A DNA stretch of 64,000 nucleotides from Bryum argenteum (Eukaryota > Streptophyta > Bryopsida > Bryales > Bryaceae), in contig CM073321.1 of the NCBI GenBank assembly GCA_037043015.1, positions 8,576,001-8,640,000 on the forward strand, in the 5' to 3' direction. Positions 41,535 to 51,664 of this stretch are shown here, piece by piece. A model generated the notes under the pieces. That model had not been told where the DNA came from and searched no databases. It saw nothing but the letters and a program-made list of their open reading frames with translations. A program made the translations under genes and the position numbers. Within the stretch, counting starts at the first letter, position 1, and each line of letters opens with the position of its first letter.

Positions 41535-42880
41535 CTACAAAAAAAAAAAAAAAAAAAAAAAACCGTTTCCAGATGATGCTCCCACCCGGTTAGAAGCTAG
41601 GTCGAGGTCTGCTGAATGTAATGGCGACGGTGTATGGCTCAGTGTGGATTTCGCTACAGCGCGTACTCCGGAGGGCTGGAGAGTTGTTTGCGCTGCATAT
41701 GATGTTTCTGGAATGGGGATTCTGAGATGCTCCATGATGAGCGATATGCTGGCCTCTATACCGGACATGCGAGAGGCCAGGTTCATCTTCGACGCCAAAT
41801 GAGTTACTCGGCTTGATGGTGATCTAGGCTCTAGTCTGCTTCCTCCCGGCACCTCCCTTACCACGTCACTGCCCACCTTCCGCTTTCGGGCCCCTTTTTC
41901 ACGTGCCATTTCTTTCTCTATTTCTTCCCGACTTGGAGATCGCTGAAGCTCCATCGCATGCCACATATCCATCTTGCAGTTGAACATTAGTCAAGCATCA
42001 GCATTGTCACCGCATGGGCTCTCAATCTAATCACAATATGACATAATTAAGTGAGAGCGGCCATTACCAGATTGGCCTTCACGGCCCCTTCCGTGCGACC
42101 AGCCTTGGAGAGTCTCTTCACGTGAGCCCGGTTTGCTTGCATCTTCTCTGCTTCGATGATCTTCTGCTCATCCTCTATGAGTTTCGAAAGATTTACCCAG
42201 TGATCATGTCTAATATGAGGAAGCTTGGGAGATCCTTCTAGCATCAATTTCTTGAGCTAGTACCTTGCACTCTTCAGTTGGCACTTCAACATGGTGTGGA
42301 AAGCCTTATCTGTCACCCTCTGCAAGCCTCCCTTGTACTTGAAGACGTTGTCCACCGATTCCTTCAAAGCCAACAACTTCGCCATATCATGTTGCGAATA
42401 ATTGTCGACGCTGAAGTCTATGTCTCTTTTTTGACCACGCAAGCATGTCAGCCACGTTTGTCGATAATCCGCCACCGGAAATCCCTGGTTGTCCACCTCC
42501 ACAACAAATCTCTTCTACCCCTCGCCTTCTCGGATCGGAAGCACATCCACTTGCTGTTTGAATACTTGCCTCCTCTTGGCCTTCTGAAGAGCATCGTAGG
42601 ACTTGACCGGAGCGGGACTACTTGGGCCTTCGCCGCTGGCTCCTTGAAGCTCACCCTGCCGTGCCTGCATGGCCGCCCTTTTCTTTCGGAGCAGTTGGAG
42701 TTGTTGTTCCTCAATCGCCAAGTCCAAGTCTGCAATCTCATGATCGCGAACGTCCATGTTCTTTGTTGCACTTGGCAGGAAATCCGCCACTTCTCTTCGA
42801 ACATTTGATTCCGCAAACCACTCATTCGGCATTATAAAGTCTAGATGGCAGCCCTCCCCGGACCACGTATCCTCTGACAT
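41535..42880 (-). pseudogene. TNPA-like protein, central Transposase_24-type region
   Basis: MSEDTWSGEGCHLDFIMP opens a frame with a Gln/Lys-rich helix (AIEEQQLQLLRKKRAAMQ). A TAG follows REGEG, then VVEVDNQGFPVADYRQTW, IDFSVDNYSQHDMAKLL and, past an intron-like gap, WVNLSKLIEDEQKIIEAEK and ANRAHVKRLSKAGRTEGAV. The last part fits the plant Transposase_24 pattern (W..., then NKxNRxxxxxxHxxG). A further frame (41,987-41,560) has SPSREEIEKEMAREKGARKR and a polymorphic-looking A run (41,531-41,562). Confidence 0.55.
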
Positions 42881-43000
42881 CTTGGTGGGTATTGTAGCTG
42901 TGATAATATCCGACGCTGAAGGAAACAGCGACGGTCGAGGGGGCCTTGGCGGTATCGTGGTACCTCTAGAGTAAGGAAAGTTCTCCCTCTTCTTTACACT

Positions 43001-43570
43001 CTACTCCTGCGGATTAGTTGCGAGTGTGTCCAATTGAATCGCTGGCTTTGGAGTCTTCTCAGCAGATTCTGGGGTGAACTTGGGTGAAGGTGAAGACGGA
43101 CATGCCCGTTTCACGGGAGGCTCCAACGGTCGTTCCTCCCCTACCGACTTGTTCTCTTCTTCGTCCTCCTCTTCAGCGCTGGATTTTGAGTCCGCGGTGG
43201 ATTCCGACTCCAAAGCGACCTTCTTGCCCTTCTTCGCACCTCTTGGTGGCTCCTTCTTCAACGGTGTCAAAATTTTTGACTCCTCCTTCGTAATCTTGCT
43301 TCGAGACCTCCTCACAGGCGGCGACAAATCCCGTGCAGGTATCAAACGCGTGGACCTTCTGGGCGGACGAATCAGGTCTTCATCAAATACGTTCCTAGAG
43401 TCCTCAAACACATCGATGAGAAGGATTGCAATTTCCTCTAACACTCTAGCAGAAATTTGTGGAAATAAAGCTACATTTTGGAAAATGTGTTGGACTTCTA
43501 GGTCACTGAGATTTGCAAAGGTGCGCAGCACCGCCTGAACTTCTTTACTAGGGAGTAAGGATTTCCGCAT
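43001..43570 (-). CDS. Charged protein segment upstream of the TNPA-like gene
   Basis: 189 open codons: MRKSLLPSKEVQAVLRTFAN, DLEVQHIFQNVALFPQISA, VLEEIAILLIDVFEDSRN, then Arg/Lys-rich and acidic low-complexity text (GAKKGKKVALES, SAEEEDEEENKS). No domain recognised. Probably an exon of the same CACTA gene; splice joints were not resolved. Confidence 0.4.
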   Translation of the reverse strand: MRKSLLPSKEVQAVLRTFANLSDLEVQHIFQNVALFPQISARVLEEIAILLIDVFEDSRNVFDEDLIRPPRRSTRLIPARDLSPPVRRSRSKITKEESKILTPLKKEPPRGAKKGKKVALESESTADSKSSAEEEDEEENKSVGEERPLEPPVKRACPSSPSPKFTPESAEKTPKPAIQLDTLATNPQE

Positions 43571-43709
43571 AGATTAATCAGCATTCAGTGGCAGATGGGT
43601 TGGACTCGTGCTCGAACCTCTTCAATGATGTTGGTGATGACTTCGAAGGGGACTGAATTTTTGCTCTAGACAGCCCTGCAGCAAGCCCCGGGATTACGAG
43701 CTCTTTTAG

Positions 43710-44462
43710 TTAGGCCTGGTTGTGCTCAACGTTCTTCTGTTTGTGGAGCTCGTACGCGCAGGCCGGTGCCGCAACCTCTTTCCTCTTCGGTTGTGCCCAT
43801 TTACCTTGCTTTCTCTTTTGCCTCTTCGACGAGCTGTCAGACGTGGATGTTGAGCTTGTGTCATCTGACTCACCGGATGACTTTGTTCTGGAGTTGGTGT
43901 CGTCTCTGTCGTTGGAGGGGGAGTAATTTTCCGTGTCGTTACCCTCACCGTCCCCCTCGTCACCGTCGGCCTTACCGGTGCCCTGTTTACCCGCAGGCTC
44001 CTCAGCGTCGCTATCTTCAGTGGAGCTACTCCCACAGTCGCCCTCGTCACCCTCGCCCTCGCTGTTGGCTTCACCCTTGCTGACGTCCTCCTTCTCAATC
44101 CGCCCCTTGCCTTCGTCAGCGTCGACGTCCTCACCGTTGCTCTCTTTACCCTCGCCCTCCTCACCGTCGCTATCTTTAGCCGAACTACTCCCACACTCGC
44201 CCCCGTCACCCTCGCCTTTGTCACCCTCGCCCTTGCTGTTGGCTTCACCCTCGCTGACGTCCTCCTTCTCACTCTGCCCCTTATCGTCGTCACTTTGTCT
44301 CTCGTCGCTGTTGTTGCTGCCCTCTTTGGCGTCAGAATTCTCCGATTCGTCGTTGTGATTGCTCTCTGTTGCTGTGACGCTAATTAGCGTCTCCTCGATG
44401 ATCTCTTCTTCTACAACCTTGTCAGTGGCTCCCACTATTGTTGCTCCCTCATTTGAGCGCAT
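43710..44462 (-). CDS. Acidic low-complexity N-terminal segment
   Basis: 250 open codons dominated by Glu, Asp, Ser and Gly (KEDVSEGEANSKGEGDKGEG, repeated), opening MRSNEGATIVGATDKVVEEE and ending in a basic KRQKRKQGKWAQPKRKEV. The opposite strand is also open only because of the repeat. Function unknown; position suggests the 5' end of the TNPA-like transcription unit. Confidence 0.35.
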   Translation of the reverse strand: MRSNEGATIVGATDKVVEEEIIEETLISVTATESNHNDESENSDAKEGSNNSDERQSDDDKGQSEKEDVSEGEANSKGEGDKGEGDGGECGSSSAKDSDGEEGEGKESNGEDVDADEGKGRIEKEDVSKGEANSEGEGDEGDCGSSSTEDSDAEEPAGKQGTGKADGDEGDGEGNDTENYSPSNDRDDTNSRTKSSGESDDTSSTSTSDSSSKRQKRKQGKWAQPKRKEVAAPACAYELHKQKNVEHNQA

Positions 44463-44719
44463 CTCTCTCCAAATCGATCAAAAAACTTCAGTTGTTGCTC
44501 CAAAATGACAGCCATGGCGGAAAATCGGAAAGCAAGGAGAAAGAAAACCATTAGGTGCGTAGGCGGCTATGATCGACGTTGATGTGACTCAATGTGACAC
44601 TCAAATCAGAGAAGATTGCAAATGACGGCGTTACTTTAAATGCAATTAGGGTTGGCAGCCACCTACCTACCTACTCGTAGGCACCCGTGGCTACTACAAA
44701 TAACCGTTGTTTTTTAAAT

Positions 44720-44868
44720 TTGCAGTCATTTTGTTGAGCCTGTACAGTCATCCCCAATGACTAAGATGACTTTGTTGACTATGTGTAGTCATATTGACCC
44801 TTCTTAGTAACCCGTTCTAGTCACATTGTGACTACTTTCAGCTAAGACAGTCATACTCTTAGTCGAGT
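44720..44868. repeat. TGACT/AGTCA cluster between divergent CACTA genes
   Basis: About 12 TGACT or AGTCA words in 150 bp, the same words as at 39.13-39.7 kb, between the minus TNPA-like gene and the plus TNPD-like exon. Confidence 0.75.
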
Positions 44869-44912
44869 GGTTCCTCCAGAAAACGTTTTCTTGCTTATTT
44901 TCATGCAATAAT

Positions 44913-45190
44913 CAATGGACACAATCGCGGAGGGAGCTAGAGGACTTGACATTGTGGCAAGAGGAGGTAAAAGAGGCTAATGCACAGGGACTCACTAGTT
45001 ACTCATGTCCCTGCAAGCAATGCATGGGGGGTAGACGTATGCGTCGGGAGACAATCCAGAAGCACCTGTGCTTGTACAAACGCGATCCCCCGGGCAACTT
45101 AGGAAGGCAGAGAACGACAAGAAGAGGAAGAGGAGGGGCAACCCACAACGGAAAAGATTACACGTGCTTCAAAATCCGAATAAGCCTTTA
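44913..45190 (+). pseudogene. TNPD-like transposase, N-terminal zinc-binding exon only
   Basis: Open text LEDLTLWQEEVKEANAQGL, then YSCPCKQCMGGRRMRRETIQ and KHLCLYKRDPPG. This matches the transposase-associated domain at the N-terminus of plant CACTA TNPD proteins (SCPCxxC, then a HLxxxG-type turn). The catalytic domain is absent, so only a remnant is left. The stretch 45,191-45,430 adds a short AT-rich frame with no recognised domain. Confidence 0.6.
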
Positions 45191-45439
45191 GAGGTTGGAA
45201 AGATGAACCAGATATGTGGACGATGGCCACTTGCGAATCATTCATTGAATGGTGTCACATTGACAAGAAATTCCTTCTGTCACGTCACCATTTTCATCGG
45301 CGCACCAACAAGGGGAGAGAATATATTTAAAATTGTGATTAAACTTGTATCGATCCAAATCCATATTACACCACAAGAGTAACCAAAGAGCTTAAGGGTT
45401 TAAAGTTTAGGGTTTAGTTTAAAAATTGCGAAGACGATT

Positions 45440-45657
45440 TTGGCATTGACATGTTCAACTTCATCATGTGAGAGGAATTGGAGCATGTTATCTTTCGTGC
45501 ACAACAAAGTGAGGAATCGGTTGTCAACTTCCAGAGCAGAGGACCTTATGTACATCTATGCAAACGCCAAACTCGAGCGCAAAAAACGTACAAAATCGCC
45601 GAGAACGTGGTATGAAAATTACTTAGAAGAGGAGGGCTCTGACGAAGAAGAGTATAT
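45440..45657 (+). pseudogene. hAT transposase C-terminal (dimerisation) fragment
   Basis: STSSCERNWSMLSFVHNKVR, then NRLSTSRAEDLMYIYANAKL: the hAT dimerisation signature (S-x-x-CERNWS, H-x-K-x-RNRL). Nothing of the catalytic part is present upstream. The frame runs straight into the left terminal repeat of element C, whose bases supply IRNSL and a stop, so the fragment was cut by that insertion. Confidence 0.75.
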
Positions 45658-45685
45658 AATACGTAATTCATTATAATGGGGATAT
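45658..45685 (+). repeat. Terminal inverted repeat, left end of element C
   Basis: Matches 15,185-15,212 with three or so differences. No right partner is in the window in the correct orientation except that of the miniature element at 60.6 kb. Confidence 0.88.
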
Positions 45686-45915
45686 ATACACAAAATGGTA
45701 AATACGACTTAGAGTAACACAATCGCACTTAGATTGCACCAAGCCAAATACATTACCAAATAATGTAAGTTTATCAATATAGAGAGAAGTATTCTAAAAA
45801 TAAAAGGTACGTTTTATCAATATAACAGAATATTCTCAAAATAAAAAGACGGAGTAATGAATATAAAAACTATACTGAATCAAAAAGAAGAATTCATTCA
45901 TAATACAAACAATGA

Positions 45916-46433
45916 TTAACACAAATTTACTAAAGGAGAAAGGTTTACCGATTGGTGTAATTGTAGACCTCCTAAAGTAAAGCCTAGAAAAATCCAAATA
46001 GTGCTACATGGACGTGCATCACCAAAAGCCTCATTTCTGTCACACTTCCCAACAACTCGGGGATAGTCTCCTTCAAAGGATAGTCCCACACGGCCAATTG
46101 TAGTTCGCAAATTATTTAGCTTCACGGGAGCTAAATCGCAGGGTACACCTAGGTCCGTAGAATGAATTGAGGTATCGGTAATCCGTGCCACGTTGCCTGT
46201 CGTCGTAGCCGGGATGTTATCACGTGAAGCCGCCACAATTCGATTCGGTACATTGACGTAACTATCAACGACATCATCATCATCATCATCCATGACGTCT
46301 TTGGTGTAGTCCACAGCAGATGCCTCATCTCGAGCAAGATATATGTACCGCCCTCGCTCCAACTCCGAGAGTGTCCTCGACCCCTCACTATTGTAAAAGG
46401 GATCTGACATCGTAGAGGGACCCATTGGGGGAA
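45916..46433 (-). CDS. Gene 2 of element C: C-terminal exon(s)
   Basis: An open frame of about 170 codons: GPSTMSDPFYNSEGSRTLSE, ERGRYIYLARDEASAVDYTK, DVMDDDDDDVVDSY, then GVPCDLAPVKLN over an embedded palindrome (about 46,112-46,132, a B-like half-site), and GFTLGGLQLHQ near the end. Element B ends VGGLQLHQ at its stop. The frame is unbroken here, unlike in B. No known domain; an acidic poly-Asp stretch is conserved. The start is not fixed because an upstream exon is likely. Confidence 0.5.
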
Positions 46434-46646
46434 TATCATCCAGAGAGGCACTTCATTGTCCATTGCTGAAAACATGAATATCATAAAAACAAACACTAAA
46501 TCTTTAAAAGGCATTCTAATGATAGACTCACTAGAACAATCGAAAGTGGCAATTCGCAAATCCATGACTACAAAATGGTGATGATCTGACCAGGCATTAC
46601 AATACTAAGTCAAGGAGAAAGCAAAAAAACAAATTTTAACTAATAC

Positions 46647-46891
46647 CGTAAATGAGCAACTACGGTGGGGATAGTTGAGGAAAGAACAGTAGGGTGTTTG
46701 GGATCGGGAAAAATAAGGTACTGAGATGGGGCTTGAGACATAGGGGTAGTGGAACAAAGGACGCCGTTCAACTCCAACACTACATTCAACCGCTTGTGCA
46801 TGGACCGGTGTCCATTGAATGATGGCACAGGCGGTAGGGGTTGACCGAGGGTTGTAGGGAAAGTCTTGCTTGAAGATTTGGACAATCTAGC
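46647..46891 (-). pseudogene. Gene 2 of element C: truncated FCP1/HAD-like exon
   Basis: Acceptor gtgctgcag, then ARLSKSSSKTFP, HKRLNVVLELNGVLCST, YLIFPDPKHPTVLSSTIP, then a donor-like TTACG-GTATTA. It matches the start of the B exon (LNVMLELDGVLCS, FPDPNNPPVFSSTVP). The remaining HAD domain (motifs II and III) is missing, so the enzyme-like fold is lost. A 5' exon equivalent ends at 46,943. The stretch 46,944-47,250 holds that leader and nothing else. Confidence 0.6.
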
Positions 46892-47252
46892 CTGCAGCAC
46901 GACAAATGACAATAGTGGATGATATTAAAACAAGAGTGTTACCTTGTGAAATGCTGAAGCATGCAAATGACTGCTCGGAGTGATTGAGGACCGGACCACC
47001 ACACCAACGCACAGCTCAAGGTGGTCGGTGGGGGTTCTGGTGGCAAGCGGACGAAATAAGGTACTCAGAGGCGCGACCTGATAGAGAAATGACGATATTT
47101 AGCGCCAAGGATGAGGGAGAATGACGCGGACGCAGTGCAGACGCAAGTGATAAAATAAAAAGTCTTTATTTTATTGAATGGGGAGTCACTACATGGTACT
47201 ATCTACAATCGTGGCACACCATCCAATAATTCGAAGACTAACTCGCAAGACC

Positions 47253-47279
47253 TACTCGCCGTCGTCAATGCCGGACTCC
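47253..47279 (-). CDS. Gene 1 of element C: last coding exon (9 codons)
   Basis: ESGIDDGE then TAG after the acceptor ttgttttacag, equal to ESGTDGGE then TAG in element B. The intron (47,280-47,433) holds one C palindrome (47,382-47,402). Confidence 0.6.
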
Positions 47280-47433
47280 TGTAAAACAAGGAGCGTCGGC
47301 TTTAAGAATTATTACAAAATGGAAAATCATACAAACAGAGCAATAATATGAGCATATGCTCATCAACCAGATAAACAGAAATTTAGGTCGACCCGACCTA
47401 AACAAGATTTGCTACAATTGATAAGAAGCTCAC

Positions 47434-49590
47434 CGTGGGATTAGTCGCAGGTACTGAGTCGAGTTCGTTGCTCGCAGAGTCAAGGGAGATTGGGGCACCC
47501 TGAACCGCTCTTTGTGCATCTTCCTGCAAGTCTTGACTACCCTCGGGAACCTTATGCACGCAGGTAGCATCAATAAAAACGGAGGTCACCAAGAGTGAGG
47601 AAGCACCGTCAAGAAGATCTTCATCTGCTCGTCCGTGGTCGCTTGCTTTGTAATCCACGTTGTTGTTTCGGTGGTCTGGCGTCTCGAGCGGATGAACGCC
47701 ATCATTCTCTCCCTGCTTGGCGATATCAGCTTCCGAACGAGATGCCTCACTCATCATCTCCTCAATAACAACGCCAAGTACTGGCGTAGCCGGAGCAGGA
47801 AGAATGCAGGCTGGAACTGCAGGATTCGGAGGTGCTGAGAGTTTGGGTGGAGTTTGGGTGGTGGAAGTCGAAGGCCCACATATAGCCAAAGTAGGGTGAT
47901 TGACGGGGTTGTAGGACGCAAGGGAAAGAGCCACCTGTGCTATCTGAGTCATCAAGATCCTCAAATCGCTCAAATCGCCCGCAACTCTCGAATTTGAGTT
48001 CTCCATATTCGACAACTTCGACTCGACTTTGAGTTGATCTTCACGCCGTTGCTCCTCGACCCTAGCAAGATCCGCAAGTCTTTGCGCCTCCCGTCTTGCA
48101 TTTGCGGCTTCATCTTCAGCTCGTTTGGCGGCCCTTCTCTCTCCCTTTTTCTTTTGACGTTGTGCACGCTTGGCATCCTTCGAGAGTGGAACAATGTCCG
48201 ACTCAATCTTCACTCGCGGTTGTGAAGGTTCACCCTTCTCTTGCGGACCGAGACCAAGATTGATGAGCGGATCGTCAGCCTCCTTTGCTGGTGTGGGGGA
48301 ATCCGGCTCATCCGGGAAATCGAAAAATGTAGTCTCCACCTTCTCAGCAGGGTCGTCAGCGTGAGTATTCCAAACACCCTTCTTCAACAAAGGGAGGTAC
48401 CGTCCGCGTACAGGGGCAGGAGCAGGTAATGCGAGCACAAGAGACGGCGGAGGCGAGGATGATTCTCTTGCAGGTGGTGCAAGCGGGGATGGCTCTCTTG
48501 CAAGTGTCGGAGGCGGCGTTGATCCCCTTTGTACTGCTGGATCCGACAATGGGGCTTGCATAGGAGCCAGGGAGGATACGACATCATCTTTCAAATCCAT
48601 AGGAGAGGGATCGATATTTTTATCCTCGTCAGACCCTGCAGTACCCTCCTCGGCACTCTCTTTGACGTTCTCTTCGTCAAAACTATCGGAAGTAGGCGCA
48701 TCTCTGGGCAACCTCTCTTGCCCGAGAACAAGGTCCTCCTCCGAATGAGACCCGAAAACATCATTTGCAGCCTTGGTGCGGGTCTCTCGACGATGATCAG
48801 AGTTGTCTTCTTCATTATCATCGTCGCTAAGAGTTTCGAGGAGGCCCGTGGAGGCGAGTGTCTCCTCAAGGAGTGTAGGGGGATTTAGGTCGATGCGACC
48901 TAAACCCCCACCGTGGGGCAAGGAGCCGCGACGCTCGACCAATGGAAGAACTTCATCAACCTCGTCATCGTCGGGAAGATTTATCATCAGGTTCCTGTAA
49001 ACAGGATCGATGCTCTGTATGGGCTTAATGCTTAGAGCCCGCACGCCAGAAGGCCCACTAGATGCCAGACCACGACCACGACCACGCTCACCACGACCAC
49101 CGGATGAACGAGCGCGACCTCGAGCAGGAACAGCGGATGCAGGACCGCCTTCATGGCCACCAGACGACAAATTACTACCACGAGCACGGCCACCAGACGA
49201 CGAATTTCTACCACGAGCACGGCCACCAGACGATGGACAACCACCACGAGCAACACCAGCAGACGACGGATCGCCACCACCAACACACGACGGATCCCCA
49301 CCACGAGCACACGATGGTTCGCCATCAGGAGCCACAGCAGGAAAGGATGCCTCACCACGACGAGCACGACCACCAGATGACGATGCCTCTCCACGACCAC
49401 GACGAGCAGATCCGGTAAACCCAGCCCGAGGCGAGCACCCAAACTTCGGACCATGAACCCTATCTGGATTCACATAAGCGTCCTCACAGAAGTCGTTCGG
49501 ATCGAGATTAAAACTACTTTCTTGGACGGCTATGTACTTATCCAACTCATCTTTGTCCTCGTAGACAATATGAGTCTGAAGATTAAGCAT
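47434..49590 (-). CDS. Gene 1 of element C: end of methyltransferase-like fold and charged linker
   Basis: An open frame over the whole exon, from ATG at 49,590 (internal to the protein, after acceptor atttcgcag) to a donor CCCACG-GTGAGC at 47,433. It opens MLNLQTHIVYEDKDELDKYI, continuing the SAM-domain-like fold, then DFCEDAYVNPDRVHGPKFG, Gly/Arg/Ser-rich repeats (SSGGRARG units, RGG-like, possibly RNA-binding), an embedded palindrome (LGRIDLN), acidic stretches, GVWN, FFDFPDEPDSP, and a KR-rich coiled coil with RREAQRLADLARVEEQRRED. More than 700 codons stay open, the longest intact frame in the window. It parallels 17.6-19.5 kb in B. Confidence 0.65.
48884..48904. repeat. C palindrome inside coding sequence
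   Basis: TTTAGGTCG, three central bases, CGACCTAAA; the coding strand gives LGRIDLN. The homologous site in element B holds a B-type palindrome. Confidence 0.8.
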
Positions 49591-49639
49591 CTGCGAAATG
49601 AAAACACAAAGTTAGTCCACGAAGAAGAACAGAAGAGCA

Positions 49640-50110
49640 GATGGGAACTTGACAAAACAGACATTTAGGTGGCATCGACCTAAAAGCCCAAATCAGTGTC
49701 AAGTGTGAAGAACGCCAAGTAAATCTAGTGTACTTTAGATTGAGCGGAAATAAATTGACAAGTAAAACAGAAGAGCAGATGCAAATTTGACAAAAACAGA
49801 CATTTAGGTGGCATCGACCTAAACGCCCAAATCAGTGTCAAGTTTGAAGAACGCCAAGTAAATCTAGTGTACTTTAGATTGAGCCAAAATAAATTGACAA
49901 GTCAAATGGAAGAGAAGATGCGAACTTGTCAAAAACAGACATTTAGGTGGCATCGACCTAAACGCCCAAATCAGTGTCAAGTCTGAAGAACGCCAAGTAA
50001 ATCTAGTGTACTTTAGATTGAGCCAAAATAAATTGACAAGTAAAACGGAAGAGAAGATGCGAACTTGACAAAAACAGACATTTAGGTGGCATCGACCAAA
50101 ACGCCCAAAG
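49640..50110. repeat. 139-bp tandem repeat with C palindromes in an intron
   Basis: Palindromes (TTTAGGTGG...CGACCTAAA) start at 49,664, 49,803, 49,942 and 50,081. The intervening text (AGTGTCAAG, GAACGCCAAGTAAATC, TTTAGATTGAG) is repeated with few changes. It fills the intron between the methyltransferase-like exon and the linker exon. Confidence 0.92.
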
Positions 50111-50125
50111 GAATGACAAACTTAC

Positions 50126-51459
50126 AATTCCTGCAAGCATGGGCTTTGTTCCACCCATGATCGACAGAAATCTGTTTCCTGGAATTGTAAACATTCGCAG
50201 TACGCGAATGTAAAACTCCAAGCGCAACTCGTTGTCGTTGATGCAGAAATCGAACTCCCTGTAAGCTCCTGGTTTCTGATACAGGGGCAACTCCGGGGCA
50301 TAGAATGTCTCCGGAATTTCATCGAATACCTCGGATACCTGGTGGGTTCTCTTCAGAAGAAACAAGAGTGTAATGCGGTGTTTGTCCACGACCTTCCCCT
50401 CCAAGATACCGTTGAGACGCTCATTGTTCGCAGGAGCGTAGTGAACTGCCTTCGACTTGTACAAATCCTTGAAAGCGTTGAAATATACGACGGCCTGGCA
50501 ATGATGATTGGTATTCTCCGTAATAATAAGCTAGACGTCAAGATTCTTGATAGAAGGGTCATACACAGAATCCTTCCAAGCATTCAGGAAGTCCTTGAAG
50601 TAGACATTCGAAATATTGTCCACTGTGCTACTATGGCCCGGGACGCATCTAAGGTCGATAATGCCCAACGCGCATCTTCCGTTGTCCCAAATATACCCAT
50701 TATCCCAGCCAGCGAACTGAAACGTCTCAGCATCAAACATTCTTGTGTGAAGTTCCGGGGTTGGTAGCGAAAAATCCCCTTTCACTTCCAAAAACTTCTT
50801 GAAGAACTCCGCAGCGTACTCGGAGATCTCTTCAGAACTCTTGTTCTTCGTCCGCTTCTGGCGGTAGTCGCTGAAGAACACGTCCCCGGGCACGGAAAGG
50901 AGCATCGACATGGTCTGCCGATTTACGTTGTAATCGAACTTGAAAAGCTTCCACTTTTCAACCACAAACTTGTCGGCACTGTCAAATAATCCCAGTGCTG
51001 GCTTGATGTTGTGGAACTCTCTTGCAACGCATTTCTTCCTCTTGCGCTTTCCAGCCACACCTTTATCGAAACGCACTCCCAGTAGTTCAGCTTCGGTTTC
51101 TTCAAGGACACCTTAGGATACGGTAGTTCCTGGTCCGGAGTCCTATTCAGAAGATGAAGCGCTAGTGTCTTGAAGTCGTGCTCCTCAAATCCAGACATTT
51201 GCCTGAAGGTATCGCGAGTCAAGACGATGTCCTTAGATTTTGACTCCCAGTCAAGAGCCCGGTTAAAAGGCTCGCAAGTGTCGGGGTCGATCAACTCTCC
51301 CATCCCGACTGCAATGATAACTTCGGACCACAGCTGGTATACCTCCTCAGAAGCGGTGATGATTTCTAATTTTTTGAGGAGGTCTGTTGGCTTCAAGAGC
51401 TTGTCGAGGGATTTTGTGTTGATACTCCTGAAGCGTTTCACCATGGCCTCTTCAAAATC
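50126..51459 (-). pseudogene. Gene 1 of element C: methyltransferase-like core exon
   Basis: The acceptor ctttcttcttcag leads to DFEEAMVKRFRSINTK, IITASEEVYQLWSEVI, MGELIDPDTCEPFNR, LPYPKVSLKKPKLNY; a frame change follows near 51,060, then CVAREFHNIKPALGLFDS, VPGDVFFSDYRQKR, FAGWDNGYIWDNGRCAL-GIIDLRCVPG, a TAG where B has Trp (NPEVW), then NERLNGILEGK, FYAPELPLYQKPGAYRE, NELRLEFYIRVLRMF and RFLSIMGGTKPMLAG before the donor. DLRCVP and GGTKPMLAG stand where permuted beta-class methyltransferases have [DNS]PP[YF] and the SAM loop. Two breaks only. Catalytic residues are replaced in every copy, so a binding role is more likely than DNA methylation. Confidence 0.6.
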
Positions 51460-51499
51460 CTGAAGAAGAAAGAGCGACATCAATTCAAGAACATGACGG

Positions 51500-51625
51500 G
51501 ATGATCATTTAGCTCGAATCCAGCTAAACGCACGGAATTTAGGTCGAGTCTAGCTAAACGCACAGAATTTAGCTCGCATCGACCTAATCACCTGAAATTT
51601 AGGTCGCGTCGACCTAAACGCCACA
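51500..51625. repeat. Hybrid B/C palindromes in intron after the ParB-like exon
   Basis: Four successive copies: AGCTCG with AGCTAAA (B-B), GGTCG with AGCTAAA (C-B), AGCTCG with CGACCTAA (B-C) and GGTCG with CGACCTAAA (C-C). All have TTTAG at the left end. Confidence 0.85.
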
Positions 51626-51664
51626 AATCAAGCAGCTAAAATTAGAAGAAAATGCAGGACTTAC

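Larger units (their letters stand above)
39113..45190. mobile_element. CACTA (En/Spm)-like element or fragment
   Basis: The left edge CACTAGTACAAATCCC is a typical CACTA terminus and coincides with the abrupt end of the gene 3 fragment. Inside are TGACT/AGTCA repeats, a minus-strand TNPA-like gene (39.95-44.46 kb) and a short plus-strand TNPD-like exon (44.91-45.19 kb). The right terminus is unclear: TAGTG at 39,703 could close a 595-bp non-autonomous element, and a weak GAGTG at 44,865 could close a longer one. No matching 3-bp target duplication was found. Confidence 0.5.

Noticed and set aside
40205..41593. 462-codon plus-strand frame
   Set aside because: It is the antisense of the Lys/Ala-rich TNPA-like repeats, open only because of their composition.
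43933..44358. Ser/Pro/Leu-rich plus-strand frame
   Set aside because: Antisense of the Glu/Gly/Asp-rich repeat frame 43,710-44,462.
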